NCBI GenBank assembly: GCA_019163175.1
Contig: JAFLKN010000003.1
Coordinates: forward strand, 372,001 to 436,000
DNA: 64,000 bases
Direction: 5' to 3'
Source: Prolixibacteraceae bacterium
Lineage (GTDB): Bacteria > Bacteroidota > Bacteroidia > Bacteroidales > Prolixibacteraceae
The notes under the pieces were generated by a model, which worked only from the letters and a program-made list of their open reading frames with translations, had not been told where the DNA came from and made no database searches. Position numbers and translations under genes: made by a program. Shown here piece by piece: positions 61,370 to 64,000 of this stretch; within the stretch, counting starts at the first letter, position 1; each line of letters starts with the position of its first letter.

Positions 61370-61582
61370 CCCTAAAAGTGTTAATAGTTAATATATTATT
61401 TTATAAACTTCTCCTGCTAATCCCCTCCAAAATTCATTCGGGATTAAAGAAAGAACATTTGAGTAATCTCCCCAAAAGTATTCTGAATTCTTATTTTTTG
61501 ATCTTGAGGTAATGTAAAGGTTAGAATAAATTAACATTAGTCAGAATTCCGCAGAAACTGATCCACTGAAACTAAATAAGAA

Positions 61583-61626
61583 AGTCTTTGATTTTTCTTT
61601 TCTTAAAAGAAAAAATCAAAGACTTA
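61583..61626 (-). terminator. Terminator of the esterase/isomerase group
   Basis: AAGTCTTTGATTTTT and AAAATCAAAGACTT arms extended by CTTTTCTT/AAAAGAAA form a stem of about 20 bp. It lies just after the minus-strand gene ending at 61657. Confidence 0.8.
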
Positions 61627-61656
61627 AATTACTATTAACCAAATTTATAATGCGAA

Positions 61657-62562
61657 TTAATACCCCCAGTTTTTCATGATTTCGAAGTCTTCCTTCATGC
61701 AAGCGATTGGTTCCTTTCCCTGGTATGATTCCTGTTCGATGATGTAAACTTTGGTTCCACCAGTTTTGCGGCAAATATCCAAAACCTCTTTCACCGGAAT
61801 AATCCCTTTACCTAAAATAGCACTTTCGTACTTTTCAGCAGTATTTACGGCGACTTCATCTTTCACATGAATCAATTCAAACTTACCGGGATACTGACCG
61901 ATCACGTCAAGCGCTTTAGCACCGCCAATGTACATGTTGCCAATATCAAGCTGCATAACCACTTTGTTTACATCGAGTTTTTGCATCATGATGTCGAAAA
62001 GTTTCATTCCATTCAGTTGTTCGGTAAATTCAGCCCAGTGGTTGTGGTAGCCAAATTTCATTCCCGATTTCTGACAAAGCTCTCCGCTAAGATTAAAAAT
62101 GTCCAGATAGCGAACCATATCGTCATAGGTCTTACGCATACTTTCATCCATCCATGGGCTAATCACATATTTTTGGCCCATGTAGGCTGCATCTTCAACG
62201 GTATACTTCCATGAATCAGTAAAGTCCATTTTCGAGGCATCCCAATGATTTTTTCCCATGACAGTGTGTCCACATGGCATTTTCAAGCCAAGATCATCGA
62301 GCACTTTTTTAAACTCTTTGGCGGAATATCCATAAAATTTACGATCGATATAATTGGCATGTTCAACATGTTTATAACCGATTTTGGCCAGTTGAGTTAA
62401 TGTTCCAAGCGGATCTTTTTTCATATCGTCTCGAACAGAATACAATTGTAACCCGATAATTTCTGAAGGCTTGGATGCTGCCCAGGCAGTTCTCGACAAA
62501 AGAGCAGTTCCGGCAAGTAGAACTGTACTATTTTTTATAAATGACCGACGTGATGTTTCCAT
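61657..62562 (-). CDS. Tat-exported sugar phosphate isomerase/epimerase-like protein
   Basis: A 301-aa TIM-barrel protein of the xylose isomerase-like/AP endonuclease 2 superfamily. A twin-arginine signal is clear (TSRRSFIKNSTVLLAGTALL, cut after AWA). The barrel shows GLQLYSVRDDMKKDPLGTL, GYKHVEHANY, GYHNHWAEF, LDIGNMYIGG and LIHVKDEV, with metal-ligand type His, Asp and Glu. Exported members act on sugars in the periplasm, but the substrate is not known. It starts 32 nt after the esterase stop on the same strand. Confidence 0.85.
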   Translation of the reverse strand: METSRRSFIKNSTVLLAGTALLSRTAWAASKPSEIIGLQLYSVRDDMKKDPLGTLTQLAKIGYKHVEHANYIDRKFYGYSAKEFKKVLDDLGLKMPCGHTVMGKNHWDASKMDFTDSWKYTVEDAAYMGQKYVISPWMDESMRKTYDDMVRYLDIFNLSGELCQKSGMKFGYHNHWAEFTEQLNGMKLFDIMMQKLDVNKVVMQLDIGNMYIGGAKALDVIGQYPGKFELIHVKDEVAVNTAEKYESAILGKGIIPVKEVLDICRKTGGTKVYIIEQESYQGKEPIACMKEDFEIMKNWGY

Positions 62563-62594
62563 TGTTTATGCTTTTATAGGTTTATGGTTAGTTT

Positions 62595-63458
62595 TTAAAA
62601 TTGGTGAAATGACTGAGAAACAAAATCCAGAACAGTTGGCAAAGATTCGCGCCAATATGTCCAGTTATGGGCACCATCGCGAATGCGGAATTCGTGAGGA
62701 ATTTCCTTTTTACGCAAAGCAATATGAACAAGGCTGTTTCCTTCGAAAAGAAAATCGTCATCGCCACAATCGATATACCACCGAACAGCTTTTTTCTGAT
62801 CATCTGGCATAGATTTTATCAATTCGAGGACACTATGACGGCTGTAATACTTGGTTAAATTATCTTTCGAAATGCCGGGATATTGTTTGTCCCAACGTGC
62901 AGAGGCTTCTTCGATAGATATAGGACCACATGATGCACTTAACGGACAAGCTGATGAAAACAATTCGGGGTGGTGCAAAGCATACATAAATGTTCCGCCC
63001 CCACCCATAGATAAACCGGAAATCGCACGGTAGCGCTTTTCTGCCCTAACCCGATAGTTCTTTTCAATGTAGGGCATAAATTCCTGAAAGAAGAAATCTT
63101 CGTAATTCCAGTCGCCTTTGGGACTGTTGAAATAACCACGCTGCCCGGTATTTCCATCGGGCATCACAATAATCATGGCGGTGCATTTACCTTCAGCGAT
63201 GGCTTTGTCGGCAATTAGTTTTACTTCGCCAAACTGAACCCAGCCCGATTGGTCATCTCCAGATCCGTGTAACAAGTATAAAACAGGGTAGCTACGTCCC
63301 GAAGCGTCGTAGTCGGCAGGAAGATAGATCGCGTATTTACGGTCCATCTTCAGGATTTTGCTTGGCATCGAAAGGTTGTCTGACACTTTGCTGCCTTGTG
63401 CAAACAGAAATACAGGTGCAAACAAGCAAATAATCAGAAATGAAATTAGTTTTTTCAT
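62595..63458 (-). CDS. Secreted esterase (esterase D/CE1-like alpha/beta hydrolase)
   Basis: A 287-aa hydrolase with a signal peptide (MKKLISFLIICLFAPVFLFA). Catalytic triad by eye: Ser in SGLSMGGGG, Asp in DCGDDDFLFEG, His in RDGAHNWTYW. The strand VLYLLHGSGDDQSGW carries the oxyanion part. This group includes feruloyl and acetyl-xylan esterases often linked to polysaccharide use; substrate unknown. Middle of a three-gene minus-strand run. Confidence 0.88.
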   Translation of the reverse strand: MKKLISFLIICLFAPVFLFAQGSKVSDNLSMPSKILKMDRKYAIYLPADYDASGRSYPVLYLLHGSGDDQSGWVQFGEVKLIADKAIAEGKCTAMIIVMPDGNTGQRGYFNSPKGDWNYEDFFFQEFMPYIEKNYRVRAEKRYRAISGLSMGGGGTFMYALHHPELFSSACPLSASCGPISIEEASARWDKQYPGISKDNLTKYYSRHSVLELIKSMPDDQKKAVRWYIDCGDDDFLFEGNSLVHIALRKKEIPHEFRIRDGAHNWTYWRESLPTVLDFVSQSFHQF

Positions 63459-63491
63459 GTTGGCTTAGGTTTATTGGTTTTGAAATTTATA

Positions 63492-63890
63492 CTATTGATA
63501 GGGTAGATTACCATTCTTAGTTCCCTCTTCGGCTCTCATAATTTCTATCACCACATAATTGCTATTCCCACGCCATGGTAGTGAATGCAAGTATTCTTTG
63601 TATCGAAGTTCGACAAACTTGCCACTATTGCGTTCAAGAACTGAAGCAATACTGTCATCGGTGACACTAAACTCAAACTCATTGCTTTGCAAAGCCCCAG
63701 GAGTTGTTGACTTAAATCCGTCCTGAATCAAACGGCCTTCGTATGTCTTAAAAACATACCCTTTTTTTACGAAGAAATTCAGGTTGCCAGCTTTAACTCC
63801 TTCGCCAAAAACAAAGTAATATCGCCACCAGAAGATCAGTACCAAAATAAGAATGACCACAAATAAACCTATGCCCAGAAATTTCTTCAT
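63492..63890 (-). CDS. Small conserved membrane-anchored protein (unknown function)
   Basis: A 132-aa protein with one N-terminal membrane helix (about 4-24, GIGLFVVILILVLIFWWRYY) and a soluble domain with conserved patches FVFGEGVKAGNLNFFVKKGY, FKTYEGRLIQDGF and ELRYKEYLHSLPWRG. I recognise the pattern as a Bacteroidota family, but no function is assigned to it. Start at 63890 is preferred; the frame is open further upstream without homology. The esterase begins 33 nt downstream of its stop. Confidence 0.75.
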   Translation of the reverse strand: MKKFLGIGLFVVILILVLIFWWRYYFVFGEGVKAGNLNFFVKKGYVFKTYEGRLIQDGFKSTTPGALQSNEFEFSVTDDSIASVLERNSGKFVELRYKEYLHSLPWRGNSNYVVIEIMRAEEGTKNGNLPYQ

Positions 63891-64000
63891 TGTGTTATTT
63901 TTTTGTTTTCGAAAGATAAAAATAAACAATCCGATCAATCTTTTGGCGGGTTGTGGCTTATTATTCCTGAGATGTTTTTCCCAGGCAATAATTTGACATT

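Overview
The window is a chromosomal segment of a Bacteroidota bacterium, probably of the Bacteroidales/Marinilabiliales side (for example a Prolixibacteraceae relative; the rank below phylum is inference). Reasons: about a dozen genes carry the phylum-specific TAnnTTTG (-7) promoter box at a sensible distance from the start codon, Shine-Dalgarno sites are mostly absent, and the gene set is typical (type III glutamine synthetase, PorE-like lipoprotein, RprX/RprY two-component pair, ExbB-X-ExbD-ExbD operon, DUF4294 protein, barrel-less TonB plug proteins, FucP with GH29).

Layout. 1-4.3 kb: end of a threonine/serine-exporter-type membrane protein, a small secreted protein made of three acidic/Trp repeats, ispE divergent from a YitT-family membrane protein, and an M23 peptidase with a substituted zinc ligand. 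4.3-9.4 kb: TrmH-family methyltransferase, arginine deiminase, DUF4294 protein, an orphan polyprenyl glycosylphosphotransferase and a diverged Gfo/Idh/MocA-like protein. 9.4-15.7 kb: pcm, an MBL hydrolase, a PIN-domain toxin-antitoxin pair, gcvP and a membrane J-domain protein. 15.7-20.4 kb: leuS bracketed by two different Y1 (HUH) REP-associated transposase genes, each with its own hairpin-rich repeats. 20.4-29.5 kb: an NmrA-type reductase, two tandem secreted MG2/TonB-plug paralogues, an EamA transporter with a GH20 hexosaminidase, and a cyclophilin. 29.9-33.5 kb: a fucose cluster (FucP symporter, mutarotase, GH29 fucosidase). 33.8-46.1 kb: gdhA, a TatD nuclease, asparaginase, tRNA-Ser(GGA), the ExbB/ExbD operon, a DEAD-box helicase, glnN and a PorE-like protein. 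46.3-59 kb: a seven-PAS orphan histidine kinase, purM-prfA-pyrF, purN, acpP-fabF-rnc and rprX-rprY. 59-64 kb: the malic enzyme-phosphotransacetylase hybrid, then three minus-strand genes (Tat-exported sugar isomerase-like protein, secreted esterase, small anchored protein).

How it fits together: most genes are housekeeping (nitrogen assimilation by gdhA/glnN, purine/pyrimidine synthesis, fatty-acid synthesis, translation). Accessory content is limited to glycan scavenging (GH20, GH29, FucP, mutarotase, esterase), the toxin-antitoxin pair and the two transposase/repeat loci. No phage, integrative element, CRISPR array or defence island is visible. The least explained items are the two transposase-linked hairpin repeat families around leuS, the triple-repeat secreted protein, the tandem plug proteins with a near-identical N-terminal block, and three genes whose -7 box lies only 4 nt from the start codon, which suggests leaderless mRNAs.
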